Part shown: piece by piece, positions 48,793 to 59,113 of the stretch
Position numbering within the stretch: the first letter of the stretch is position 1
How the letters are laid out: each line of letters starts with the position of its first letter
Assembly (NCBI GenBank): GCA_963169355.1
Contig: CAUJCR010000002.1
Location: 186,001-250,000, forward strand
Length of the DNA stretch: 64,000 bases
Origin: Bacteroidota bacterium
GTDB lineage: Bacteria > Bacteroidota > Bacteroidia > B-17B0 > Aurantibacillaceae
Direction: 5' to 3'
The notes under the pieces: model-generated
What the model saw: only the letters and a program-made list of their open reading frames with translations
Database searches by the model: none
What the model was told of the DNA's origin: nothing
Program-made: the position numbers and the translations under genes

Positions 48793-50817
48793 TTGAAAAA
48801 ATTTAGTTACATACTTCTTATTTTATTACTTGCATTAATAAGCCCTACACTATATTCTACCAACAAAATTGACTCGTTACTTAATAAGATTAAGACATCA
48901 CCAAATGACACTAACAAGGCACTATCATTACTTCAACTAGGAAAACAGATTAGAAGAAAGAACATTGATTCATCTATTATTGTGTACAAACACTCGTTGC
49001 AGTTAAGCGATTCTTTAAAATGGAACAAAGGCGTCTTAAATTCGTTGGTTGGTTTAGCTAATTGTTATGAATTTAAATCAGAATATGCTACATCCATTGA
49101 TTATTGTTTTAAAGCCATCAAACTAGCAGAAAAATACAATAACAAAGACATCATAGCCGTGGCTTATATGTGTCTAGGAGTTGGTTTTAAGAACCAAAAA
49201 GAATATGATAAAGCCCTAGAGTATCATAATAAAGCTCTTGCTATTGATTTGGAGCTTAACGCCAAAAGACGAATACCAACCCATTATGGTAATATTGGAG
49301 TTGTATATAGTCGTTTAAAAGATTTTGATAAAGCCATTGAATATTATAAAAAAGCTTTAGACTTAGAAATTCAATTGAAAAACACCAGAGGGCAATCTAC
49401 CCATTTAGGAAACTTGGGTGTTGCATATAAAAATCAAAAAAAATATGCCGAAGCATTAGATTGTTATAAACAAGCCCTAAAAATAAACGAAGAGGATAAT
49501 ACTAAAGAAGGTTCTATTGTCAATCTAGCCAACATGGGGGTTTTATACACTATTTTAAAACAATATAAAGATGCTGAAACATGTTTAAAAGAAGCGATAC
49601 AATTAAGTAAACAGGTGGGAATAAAGCGACATTTACTTTCGGGTTATGATGCGTTAAGTGAACTCTATGAAAAAAGTGGAAAACCTGTACTAGCCCTTGA
49701 AAACTATAAACTTGCTGTTGCATATAAAGACAGTATTTTTAATGAAGACAATCAAAAAGCATTAGTTCAAAAGGAAATGCAATATAATTTTGATAAACAA
49801 CAAGCTCAAGAAAAACTAGAACAAGAAAGAAAAGATTCTATTGCAAATGAAGAAAAAAGAAGACAACGTATCATTACTTATGCCATCTCTGGAGTTGCAT
49901 TATTAATTTTTATATTAGCCATTGTCATTTTCAGAAACCTTAATATTAGTAAACAAAAAAATAAAATTATCAGTGAGCAAAAAGTAGAGGTAGAAAAACA
50001 AAAAGATATTATAGAGGAAAAACATAAAGAAATTACAGACAGTATTAATTATGCCGAACGTATTCAACGGAGCCTCTTAGCAAATAAAAACTTGCTAGAA
50101 AAACATTTGACAGATTACTTTATTATGTTTAAACCACGCAATATTGTAAGTGGAGATTTTTATTGGTGCGCCGAATTACCAAATCAACAATTTGCATTAG
50201 TAACTGGCGATAGTACGGGGCACGGTGTACCTGGCGCCATAATGAGTTTATTAAATATTACTTGCTTAGAAAAAGCTATTGAAAAATATCAAGAACCAAA
50301 TCTTATTTTAAATGAAACCAGAAAGATAGTTATAAACCGCCTTAAGAATGATGGAAGCCAAAATGGAGGTCAAGACGGTATGGACTGTAGTCTTCTAATT
50401 TTTAATAACAATAAAACACAACTTGCGTACTCAGGAGCTAATAGTGAGATTTACATTTTACGACCTACTTTAAATAACTCTGATAATTCTTCGGGGAAAC
50501 CCCATTATCATTTATTTGAATTAAAGGGTGATAAAATGCCGATAGGTAGGCATCAAAAACAAGATGAACCATTTAATATTCAAACTTTCGCATTACAAAA
50601 AGGTGACATCTTATATACGCTAACCGATGGATTCACCGATCAATTTGGTGGTAAGAATGGTAAGAAATTTATGCTCAAAAATTTTAAGACACTTCTTCTA
50701 TCCATAGCTCACTTAGAAATATCCGAGCAACATCAACAACTCGAAAACACCTTTAATGAATGGAAAAAGAATGTTGAACAAATAGATGATGTTACAGTAA
50801 TAGGTATTAAAATCTAA
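48793..50817 (+). CDS. TPR sensor protein with SpoIIE/PP2C-type serine phosphatase domain
   Basis: TTG start; signal peptide; 5-6 TPRs; TM (ITYAISGVALLIFILAIVIF); coiled coil; INYAERIQRSLL...RNIVSGDFYWCAE...LVTGDSTGHGVPGAIMSLL. Confidence 0.9.
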   Translation: MKKFSYILLILLLALISPTLYSTNKIDSLLNKIKTSPNDTNKALSLLQLGKQIRRKNIDSSIIVYKHSLQLSDSLKWNKGVLNSLVGLANCYEFKSEYATSIDYCFKAIKLAEKYNNKDIIAVAYMCLGVGFKNQKEYDKALEYHNKALAIDLELNAKRRIPTHYGNIGVVYSRLKDFDKAIEYYKKALDLEIQLKNTRGQSTHLGNLGVAYKNQKKYAEALDCYKQALKINEEDNTKEGSIVNLANMGVLYTILKQYKDAETCLKEAIQLSKQVGIKRHLLSGYDALSELYEKSGKPVLALENYKLAVAYKDSIFNEDNQKALVQKEMQYNFDKQQAQEKLEQERKDSIANEEKRRQRIITYAISGVALLIFILAIVIFRNLNISKQKNKIISEQKVEVEKQKDIIEEKHKEITDSINYAERIQRSLLANKNLLEKHLTDYFIMFKPRNIVSGDFYWCAELPNQQFALVTGDSTGHGVPGAIMSLLNITCLEKAIEKYQEPNLILNETRKIVINRLKNDGSQNGGQDGMDCSLLIFNNNKTQLAYSGANSEIYILRPTLNNSDNSSGKPHYHLFELKGDKMPIGRHQKQDEPFNIQTFALQKGDILYTLTDGFTDQFGGKNGKKFMLKNFKTLLLSIAHLEISEQHQQLENTFNEWKKNVEQIDDVTVIGIKI

Positions 50818-50818
50818 C

Positions 50819-51355
50819 ATGATTCAAAAATATTTCATTGCTATTGTTCCTCCCGAACCATTACAACAGGAAATTCAGGATATTAAGCAAAGCATCTTTA
50901 AAACTTATGGAACTAAGGGCGCTCTCCGTTCGCCAGCCCATATTACACTACACATGCCTTTTAGCTGGGAAGAAGAAAAGGAAGATACTTTAATCAGTAC
51001 GCTGAAAGATTTTAGGCAGTTTCCAGAATTTGAAATTACATTAAATAATTTCGATTATTTCGAACCTCGTGTTATTTTTATTCAGGTGGAAAAAAATCCT
51101 ATTTTATTTCAGTTCCAGACACAATTAACTAAATATATAAAAGAACATCTTCATATATTTAATCAATACGAGGACAAAAGAGGTTTCCATCCCCATATTA
51201 CTATTGCATTTCGAGATTTAAAAAAACCAACCTTTTATAAGATATGGGAGGATTATAAATTTCAAATTTTTTCTAAAAAATTTAGCTTTTTAAGCTTTTC
51301 ACTACTAAAATTTAATGGGAAAATATGGGAAGTTTATAAAAATTTCGATAAATAG
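50819..51355 (+). CDS. 2'-5' RNA ligase family protein (2H phosphoesterase)
   Basis: Two HxT/S motifs: SPAHITLHMPF and GFHPHITIAFRDL. Confidence 0.88.
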   Translation: MIQKYFIAIVPPEPLQQEIQDIKQSIFKTYGTKGALRSPAHITLHMPFSWEEEKEDTLISTLKDFRQFPEFEITLNNFDYFEPRVIFIQVEKNPILFQFQTQLTKYIKEHLHIFNQYEDKRGFHPHITIAFRDLKKPTFYKIWEDYKFQIFSKKFSFLSFSLLKFNGKIWEVYKNFDK

Positions 51356-51483
51356 CCCTTGCTAATAATCTGTTCTTCAATAAATTAACATGGTTTTGAA
51401 GAAATTCTCAAAATTGTTAAAAAGATGTTAATATTTTGGATTGATTTTTGTATTTTTAACCCTGCAAATCTAAATAAAATTTT

Positions 51484-51927
51484 ATGAAACAACTTTTACT
51501 AATTGCTTGTTTACTTTTATCGCTTACTATTACCTCTCAAAACAATGAAGAGTTGAAGCAATTTATAAATAAAAATAATGTTGCGTTATACGCTGTACAA
51601 AAAACAATTATTGCAAAAAACTTAAATCAATCTCATGCTACATTTATTGATTTATTAAAAAAACAAGTTGCAGTTACTCACATTTATAAAACTAATAGCG
51701 CACAATCGCAAGCTATTGCCGAGGAAGTTAGATTGAACTGTTTAAAGTTTTTAAAAGAGCATGCCGAAGGCTCAACTACCTATTATGAATTTACTCCAAA
51801 GAGTGAAGTGTCTAAGATGACTGTTGATCTTTCATCTATACTCCCTCAAAAAGAAATTCAAACGATTGAATCTATCAATGTATTAGATCCACAATCTTTA
51901 AATGCTTTAACATTAACTATTAAATAA
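51484..51927 (+). CDS. Small secreted protein of unknown function, first gene of T9SS adhesin cassette
   Basis: 147 aa with signal peptide MKQLLLIACLLLSLTITSQ; 9 nt upstream of the giant adhesin gene. Confidence 0.75.
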   Translation: MKQLLLIACLLLSLTITSQNNEELKQFINKNNVALYAVQKTIIAKNLNQSHATFIDLLKKQVAVTHIYKTNSAQSQAIAEEVRLNCLKFLKEHAEGSTTYYEFTPKSEVSKMTVDLSSILPQKEIQTIESINVLDPQSLNALTLTIK

Positions 51928-51936
51928 CGATATTTT

Positions 51937-54900
51937 ATGAGGCTATTCTCGAGAACCATTACCGTTATATTGTGCTATTTAATTTCTAGTCAATTTATAA
52001 TTGCACAAACATGCCCATCTATTACAGCAATGGCTGGCACATCCACTAACACCACTATATGTTTGGGTCAGTGCGCTAGTTTAACCGCCTCGGTAACACC
52101 TGTAAAATCTACAACAACATACTCTGTTACATCAATACCTCATAATCCGTATCCATATAGTGGAGGTAGTCCTGCGATGGGTAATGTTGATGACTTGTGG
52201 AGCCCCATCATCAATATTGGATTTAACTTCTGTTATTTTGGGAATACCTTCAATCAGTTAGTTATAGGTAGTAATGGTGAAGTTACTTTTGATTTAAGTA
52301 GAGCGAACAGTCCTGAGAACTACTCTATAAATGCAGTTTTACCAAACACCATAGAGCACCCTGTTAATACAATTTGTGTGGCTTATAGAGATATAAATCC
52401 TGCAATAGGTAGTACTTCAACTATTAATACTTACACTACTGGAGTTGCTCCTTGTCGTAAGTTTGTAGTGTATTGGTCGAATATACCTATGTTTAGTTGT
52501 ACTTCTCAATTATCAACTTTCCAATTGGTACTTCATGAAGGAACTAATATTATTGAAACCTATATTAATAGCAGCGTAGCTTGTATGGCGTGGCAATCAG
52601 GAAAAGGATTAATGGGAATACAAGATGGAACAGGAACAACTGCTGTTGTACCACCTGGAAGAAACATATTAACCCCATGGAGTGCTAATAACGAAGCGTG
52701 GCGATATGTACCAACTGGCGCCAATACATATACTGTAAATTGGACAGGGCCAAGCGGTTTTACCGCAACAGGATTAAATGCTGCACCTTGCCCTACCGCT
52801 ACTAGTAACTACACAGCTACAATGAATGTACTAAATTGCGATGGAACAACAACTACCTTTTCAAGTGCTATTCAGGTATCTGTTACACCAACTCCTACTG
52901 CTCCTATTGTAGCTACACCAACTGCAGTATGTAGAGGTAATTCTTCAGTTTTATCTTCTACTGGCGCAAGCTCTTACACATGGATGCCAGGTGGCGCCAA
53001 TACATCATCAATAACAGTAACACCTAGCGTTACTACAACTTACACATTAACAAAACAAGTAGGTAGTTGTACTTCAACTCAAACAATTACTTTAGTTGTA
53101 CGACCTACGCCAACTATTGTCGCAACAAGTAATCCAACCGTAATTTGTGGGGGCGGATCAGCAACCCTTACTGCTAACGGTGCTGCTACTTATACTTGGA
53201 ACCCTGGTGCTATTACAAGTGCTACAGCTGTGGTTTCTCCTACTGCTACCACTATTTATACCGTTGTGGGAACTAATACTTTAGGTTGTACTAATTCTAG
53301 AACCTTAAGTTTAACTGTTTCTCCTAATCCAACTGTAATTGCTTCAGCTTCTTCTTCTACTATTTGTCCTGCTACTTCTACCTCTTTAACGGCTAGTGGT
53401 GCTAATACTTATACTTGGATGCCGGGTAGTTTAACTGGTGCTAATGTAGTGGTATCGCCTACTGTAAATACAACTTATACCGTTACTGGTAGAAATACGG
53501 CTGGCTGTACAGCTACCAGAACATTGGTTATCACTGTTCTTCCTAATATGACGCTCACTCCTGTGGCTTCACCAACTATGATTTGTAACGGTAATAGTTC
53601 TACCTTAACCGTTAGTGGCGCTAGCTCTTATTCTTGGATGCCGGGTAGTTTAACTGGTTCTAATGTGGTAGTGTCGCCTACTGTAAATACAACTTATACT
53701 GTTACTGGTACCGATGGGAATGGCTGTTCTAAAACTGCTACTCTGACGGTTAGAATCTCTACTATTAATGTAACGGCTTCTAGCAATCCTACCGTTTTAT
53801 GTACTGGCAATTCAGCAACTCTTACTGCTAACGGTGCTGCTACTTATACTTGGAACCCTGGTGCTATTACAAGTGCTACAGCTGTGGTTTCTCCTACTGC
53901 TACTACTATTTATACTGTTGTGGGAACTAACACTTTAGGTTGTACTTCAACAACAACTGTTAATCTTACTGTAAATACAACACCTACTGTTATTATAAGT
54001 CCTGCCAGTTCAAGTATTTGTGCTGGGGAAACAGTAACACTTACGGCTAATGGTGCTGATAATTATACATGGACGCCGGGTAGCATGAGCGGAAGTATTG
54101 CTATTGTATCTCCTACTGTAAATACTACTTATACTATTCAAGGAGGTTCATTAGCAGGTTGTGTGAATACGGTTACAACTTCAGTTACTGTTAATCCATT
54201 ACCAGTTATAACTACAAGTTCTACACCATTTATATTATGTTCGGGTAATACAGGGACCTTAACAGCTAACGGTGCTGCTACTTACACATGGATGCCAGGA
54301 AATATAACAGGAGCTACTGTAACTGTATCGCCTACCTCAACAACTATTTTTACAGTAACAGGAGCGACAGCTTTTAATTGCGTAAATACCGCTACCGTTA
54401 ATTTAAAGGTAACTAACACGCCAACTATTTCAATCAGTTCTAGTACAGATTCTATTTGTGCAGGAAATACATCTATATTAAACGCTACTGGTGCGGTTAC
54501 TTATACTTGGATGCCAGGCGCTACAACAGGAAGTACCTTAGCTGCTACTCCAAGTATTACAACAACCTACACCTTAACAGGTGATAATGGATTTGGATGC
54601 TTGGATACTGAAACATTTACGCTTACTGTAAATCCAACTCCAACTATTACAACTACAGCTTCTCCAACGATTATTTGTAGTGGATCAAGCAGTACCTTAA
54701 CCGTAATGGGTGCAACAAATTACACGTGGATGCCTAGCGCAACAATAGGAAGCACTACAGTAGTAACTCCAACTATTAATACAACATATTCGGTAACTGG
54801 AGAAGATGCTTTAGGTTGTACTGCTACAGAAACAGTTCTTGTAACATTAGCAAATAGTTCAATAACTGCCACTAGTTCATCAACAGCTATATGTATTGGT

Positions 54901-57900
54901 AGTTCAGCTACTTTAACAGCAAGTGGTTCATCTAGTTATACTTGGAATCCAGGAGCAATAACTGGGGCAACCGCTATGGTTACACCAACAATTTCTACTA
55001 TTTATACTGTATCTGCAACTAATACATTAGGTTGTGTGGATTCACAAACAATTAGTTTAACTGTAAACTCTTTACCTAGTTTAACAGTTAGTGCAAATCC
55101 TACCGCTATTTGTGCAGGAAATCCATCTACATTAACAGCAAGTGGAGCAAGTTCTTATACTTGGAATCCAGGTGCTATAACCGGAAGCGCCATAGCTGTA
55201 ACACCTACCACATCTACTACTTACACAGTTGTAGGTGAGGATAATGGTTGTGTAGCTACTAATACAATTATGCTTAATATTGGAAGTACGCCTACTATCT
55301 CGGTTACAGCATCTTCTAATACAATTTGTTCTGGCAGTACAGCTTCGTTAACAGCAACGGGTGCTACCTCTTATACTTGGAATCCAGGCAACTTAAATGG
55401 AACTACCATAACAGTAACGCCAACCATTACAACCACCTATACCGTAAATGCTGATAATGGCGGTGGCTGTATTGCAACAGAAACAATTAGTATTAATGTA
55501 AACGCAGCGCCTTCTATCACTATAACACCAAATGCCTCTACCATTTGTATAGGAGATATGGTAAGTATGAATGCTAGTGGAGCTAACACCTATACTTGGA
55601 TGCCTTTAGCGGCTATAACAGCAAGTGTTACCGATACGCCAACTATTACTACTACCTATACTGTAACTGGCGAAGATGCTATTGGATGTACAAGCAACCA
55701 AACTATTACCATCACTGTTAATCCAATCCCAACCTTAACTTTAAGTGTTAACCCAAGTACAATCTGTGTTGGAACAACAGCTACGCTTACTGCAAGTGGC
55801 GCAACGTCGTATAGTTGGAACCCAGGTGGCTTTACTGGAAATACTATAACGGATTCACCAAGCTCAACAACTACTTATACAGTTATTGGCGATAATGTTG
55901 CTTGTAGCACCACAGAAACAATTACTTTAACGGTAATAACCTCTCCAACAACTTTAACGGTAACGGCAACACCAACAATGATGTGTGCTGGTGCAACCGT
56001 AAGTTTAACAGCGTTAGGTGCAACAAATTATACATGGATGCCTATTAATATTAATAATGCAAATGCAACAGATAATCCAACGGTTGCCACAACTTATACA
56101 GTATTAGGAGATAATGGAACTTGCGTATCATCATCAACTGTATTTGTAGATATTACACCTGGCCCTACTGGAGTAAGCGCTATCTGTAATGGCACTATTA
56201 ATTGTATCACCTCAACGGTCTCTTTATCTGGTAATACAACTTCAACAGCTAGTGTTAATTATAGTTGGTCTGGACCATCATCTTATACCTCTAGTGTTCA
56301 AAATCCAACTGGAATATCATTAGAAGGAACCTATACATTAACTGTAACAGATGCAGGAACAGGTTGTAGCGCTACTGAAACGGTTGCTGTAACAACTAAT
56401 ACAATTCCACCAAGTATTACAGCATCTAGTCCAATGCTTGGTTGCAACACTAGTGTAACACTCTCTGTAACTACACCTACAACATCTACATATAGTTATA
56501 CTTGGAGTGGCCCTTCGAGTTTTACTTCGGCTATTGCTAGTCCAACTGCAAACGTAGTAGGTGATTACACTGTAACTGTAACCGACGTAGTAAGTGGTTG
56601 TTCAAGTACAACAGTTGTAACAGTGGGTAGTAGCACTAATACACCTGTGTTTACAGCAAGTATTGTTCCTGCAACTTGCACAGGTACTGTAGCTAATAAT
56701 GATGGTACTATTTTAATTTCAGGAAATAATATGAGTGATACATACGATTTATCTGAAGCAACAACTTATACAGGTAGCGCAACTTATTCTACTGCAAACG
56801 CAATACCTGTAAGTGGCGTAATTACTAATACATTAAACAATCCAACAGTTATAACTGCTTATACATTAAGAATATTTGGAAGCAATGGTTGTTTTAAAGA
56901 CACAACGCTTTATTTAACACCAACCACTTGTACGGTTTCAGTTACAGCTAGTGCCTTAGGTATTACAAAGGCTGTAGGAACTCCTACTTTTGTAAATAAT
57001 ACAGCTTATAATATAACATACACTGTGGTAGCATTTAATAACTCTACCTCAGACATTACTAATTTTAGTTTAATTGATAGCTTAGCTAACACATTCCCAT
57101 CGCCAACAAGCTATACAGTTATTACAGCTCCAATTATAAGTTCTATAAATAGTAGTTTAACCGTTAATTCGGCTTACGATGGTGTAACCAATAATGATTT
57201 ATTAATTCCAAGTAGCAGTACATTAACCGTTGGTAAGAAAGACACTATCATCTTTACCGTTCAAATTAATCCGAACGGCTTGTTTGGACCATTTGATAAT
57301 ACCGCTATAGGTAGTGGCGTATTGAGCGGAACAATAGTAGCAGATAGTTCAAACACAGGATTTGTATGGGATCCAGACGGAGATGGAAATGCTAATAATA
57401 ATAACATACCTACTACTGTATCTTTAACTCCAAATACATCACTTGATATAGTAAAAGAAGCAACAGTATCTGGAATTTTAGAAGATAAAACATTAGATGT
57501 TACTTATACTATCCAGGTTAGTAATCTTGGTAATGATACTATTACATCTGTTCAAGTTATAGATAGCTTAAAAATTCCTTCGCCTGCTACATTCTATGTC
57601 AAGTCGGGACCTATAACCACAGGAAATTTAATTCCGAATATCAACTATAATGGAATAAGCGATCCTGCATTACTAACTCCAAGCGGAAGTAAAATTGCAC
57701 CAGGAATAACAGAAACTATTTCATTTGTTATAAACATCACTCCGAACGCAGTAACAAGTATAACAAATACAGCAACTGGAGCTGGTTTTGGCGCAGATGG
57801 TGGAATAGTAAATGATAGTTCAAATACTGTAATAAGTATTTTACCAGATGTTAATTTATTTATTCCAGAAGTATTTACACCAGACGGAGACGGTAAAAAT

Positions 57901-58137
57901 GATTTATTTGTCATGAAAGGTATTAAGGGAAGAACGGTAAAAATTACAGTATTCAACCGCTGGGGAAGTAAAGTATATGAACATAGTAACTATGATAACA
58001 CATGGAACGGAACTGCCAATGTAAATGGTTTACAGTTGGGCAATAATAAATTACCACAAGGCACTTATTATTACATTATTGAATTTGAAGACGGCATGGA
58101 TAAACCAGTAAATGGTTATGTTGTTTTACAATATTAA
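51937..58137 (+). CDS. Giant Ig-like-repeat surface protein with DUF11-like domains and gliding motility-associated C-terminal domain (CHU_C)
   Basis: 2066 aa; signal peptide; about 15 tandem Ig-like repeats; two DUF11-like domains; C-term LFIPEVFTPDGDGKNDLFVMKGIKGRTVKITVFNRWGSKVYEHSNYDNTWNGTANVNGLQLGNNKLPQGTYYYIIEF. Confidence 0.93.
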   Translation: MRLFSRTITVILCYLISSQFIIAQTCPSITAMAGTSTNTTICLGQCASLTASVTPVKSTTTYSVTSIPHNPYPYSGGSPAMGNVDDLWSPIINIGFNFCYFGNTFNQLVIGSNGEVTFDLSRANSPENYSINAVLPNTIEHPVNTICVAYRDINPAIGSTSTINTYTTGVAPCRKFVVYWSNIPMFSCTSQLSTFQLVLHEGTNIIETYINSSVACMAWQSGKGLMGIQDGTGTTAVVPPGRNILTPWSANNEAWRYVPTGANTYTVNWTGPSGFTATGLNAAPCPTATSNYTATMNVLNCDGTTTTFSSAIQVSVTPTPTAPIVATPTAVCRGNSSVLSSTGASSYTWMPGGANTSSITVTPSVTTTYTLTKQVGSCTSTQTITLVVRPTPTIVATSNPTVICGGGSATLTANGAATYTWNPGAITSATAVVSPTATTIYTVVGTNTLGCTNSRTLSLTVSPNPTVIASASSSTICPATSTSLTASGANTYTWMPGSLTGANVVVSPTVNTTYTVTGRNTAGCTATRTLVITVLPNMTLTPVASPTMICNGNSSTLTVSGASSYSWMPGSLTGSNVVVSPTVNTTYTVTGTDGNGCSKTATLTVRISTINVTASSNPTVLCTGNSATLTANGAATYTWNPGAITSATAVVSPTATTIYTVVGTNTLGCTSTTTVNLTVNTTPTVIISPASSSICAGETVTLTANGADNYTWTPGSMSGSIAIVSPTVNTTYTIQGGSLAGCVNTVTTSVTVNPLPVITTSSTPFILCSGNTGTLTANGAATYTWMPGNITGATVTVSPTSTTIFTVTGATAFNCVNTATVNLKVTNTPTISISSSTDSICAGNTSILNATGAVTYTWMPGATTGSTLAATPSITTTYTLTGDNGFGCLDTETFTLTVNPTPTITTTASPTIICSGSSSTLTVMGATNYTWMPSATIGSTTVVTPTINTTYSVTGEDALGCTATETVLVTLANSSITATSSSTAICIGSSATLTASGSSSYTWNPGAITGATAMVTPTISTIYTVSATNTLGCVDSQTISLTVNSLPSLTVSANPTAICAGNPSTLTASGASSYTWNPGAITGSAIAVTPTTSTTYTVVGEDNGCVATNTIMLNIGSTPTISVTASSNTICSGSTASLTATGATSYTWNPGNLNGTTITVTPTITTTYTVNADNGGGCIATETISINVNAAPSITITPNASTICIGDMVSMNASGANTYTWMPLAAITASVTDTPTITTTYTVTGEDAIGCTSNQTITITVNPIPTLTLSVNPSTICVGTTATLTASGATSYSWNPGGFTGNTITDSPSSTTTYTVIGDNVACSTTETITLTVITSPTTLTVTATPTMMCAGATVSLTALGATNYTWMPININNANATDNPTVATTYTVLGDNGTCVSSSTVFVDITPGPTGVSAICNGTINCITSTVSLSGNTTSTASVNYSWSGPSSYTSSVQNPTGISLEGTYTLTVTDAGTGCSATETVAVTTNTIPPSITASSPMLGCNTSVTLSVTTPTTSTYSYTWSGPSSFTSAIASPTANVVGDYTVTVTDVVSGCSSTTVVTVGSSTNTPVFTASIVPATCTGTVANNDGTILISGNNMSDTYDLSEATTYTGSATYSTANAIPVSGVITNTLNNPTVITAYTLRIFGSNGCFKDTTLYLTPTTCTVSVTASALGITKAVGTPTFVNNTAYNITYTVVAFNNSTSDITNFSLIDSLANTFPSPTSYTVITAPIISSINSSLTVNSAYDGVTNNDLLIPSSSTLTVGKKDTIIFTVQINPNGLFGPFDNTAIGSGVLSGTIVADSSNTGFVWDPDGDGNANNNNIPTTVSLTPNTSLDIVKEATVSGILEDKTLDVTYTIQVSNLGNDTITSVQVIDSLKIPSPATFYVKSGPITTGNLIPNINYNGISDPALLTPSGSKIAPGITETISFVINITPNAVTSITNTATGAGFGADGGIVNDSSNTVISILPDVNLFIPEVFTPDGDGKNDLFVMKGIKGRTVKITVFNRWGSKVYEHSNYDNTWNGTANVNGLQLGNNKLPQGTYYYIIEFEDGMDKPVNGYVVLQY
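52885..56160 (+). repeat. Tandem Ig-like repeats (about 15 copies, about 72-73 aa)
   Basis: Period motif PTxxIC.G.S.TLTA.GA..YTWxPG..TG....V(S/T)PT..TTYTV.G....GC..T.T..LTV. Confidence 0.88.
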
Positions 58138-58172
58138 TTCATATAAATAAACAGACATTAAAATATTATACC

Positions 58173-59108
58173 ATGAAAAAATCAATTTTAATAACAATCA
58201 TAACTTTACTAAGTAGCTTAACAGCTATTGCGCAATACGATGCCATGTTTACTCAATACATGTTTAATGAGATGTATATTAATCCAGCCTATGCTGGTTC
58301 TAAAGAGGCTATGTCCACCACATTGGCACACCGTCAACAATGGGTTAATTTTCCTGGACGGCCAATTACCACATCATTTACTTTACATGGGCCATTGGCA
58401 GATGGTAAAATGGGATTAGGTATTAGTTTCTTAAATGAAAAAATTGGTAAGTTAAATCGAAATTTAGCTTATCTAAATTATGCATATAGAATTAAAGTAA
58501 GCGAAAAAGGAAAATTATCGTTTGGTTTAATGGCTGGAATGCATAATCAGGTTAATAAACTATCTGAACTAAAAGCAACAGAGGGGGGCGATATTCAAAT
58601 CTCTCAAAATACTCCTAGCATTTTTACTCCCAATTTTGGTGCAGGCATTTATTATTATACTAATACTTTTTATGCTGGATTATCAATACCACGTATGATT
58701 GATGATAGCTATGTGTTTGATGGGAAAGGTGAACTTCAAAAATCTACAAGAATTAACCCCACAACATTTCATTATTATTTAACGGTAGGTAATGTATTTA
58801 CAATAAATGAAGATTTAAAGGTAAAACCACAGGCTATGGTGAAACTAGTTCAAAATGCGCCTTTACAATACGATGTTAATGCTAACTTCTTAATCAAGAA
58901 TAAAATTTGGGCAGGAGTTTCATACCGTAGCAGTTCAGACATTTCAGCTTTACTTGGCTTACAAGTAAACAACCAATTTGCAGTAAATTATTCGTATGAC
59001 TACTCATTAAGTAAAATTCAAAAATACTCTCAAGGCTCACATGAAATTGTATTAAGCTATTTATTTGCCTTTAAACAACAAAAAGTAATTACACCAAGAT
59101 ATTTTTAA
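58173..59108 (+). CDS. PorP/SprF family type IX secretion system membrane protein
   Basis: AQYDAMFTQYMFNEMYINPAYAGSKEAMSTTLAHRQQWVNFPGRPITTSFTLHGPL. Confidence 0.96.
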   Translation: MKKSILITIITLLSSLTAIAQYDAMFTQYMFNEMYINPAYAGSKEAMSTTLAHRQQWVNFPGRPITTSFTLHGPLADGKMGLGISFLNEKIGKLNRNLAYLNYAYRIKVSEKGKLSFGLMAGMHNQVNKLSELKATEGGDIQISQNTPSIFTPNFGAGIYYYTNTFYAGLSIPRMIDDSYVFDGKGELQKSTRINPTTFHYYLTVGNVFTINEDLKVKPQAMVKLVQNAPLQYDVNANFLIKNKIWAGVSYRSSSDISALLGLQVNNQFAVNYSYDYSLSKIQKYSQGSHEIVLSYLFAFKQQKVITPRYF

Positions 59109-59113
59109 AAGCT

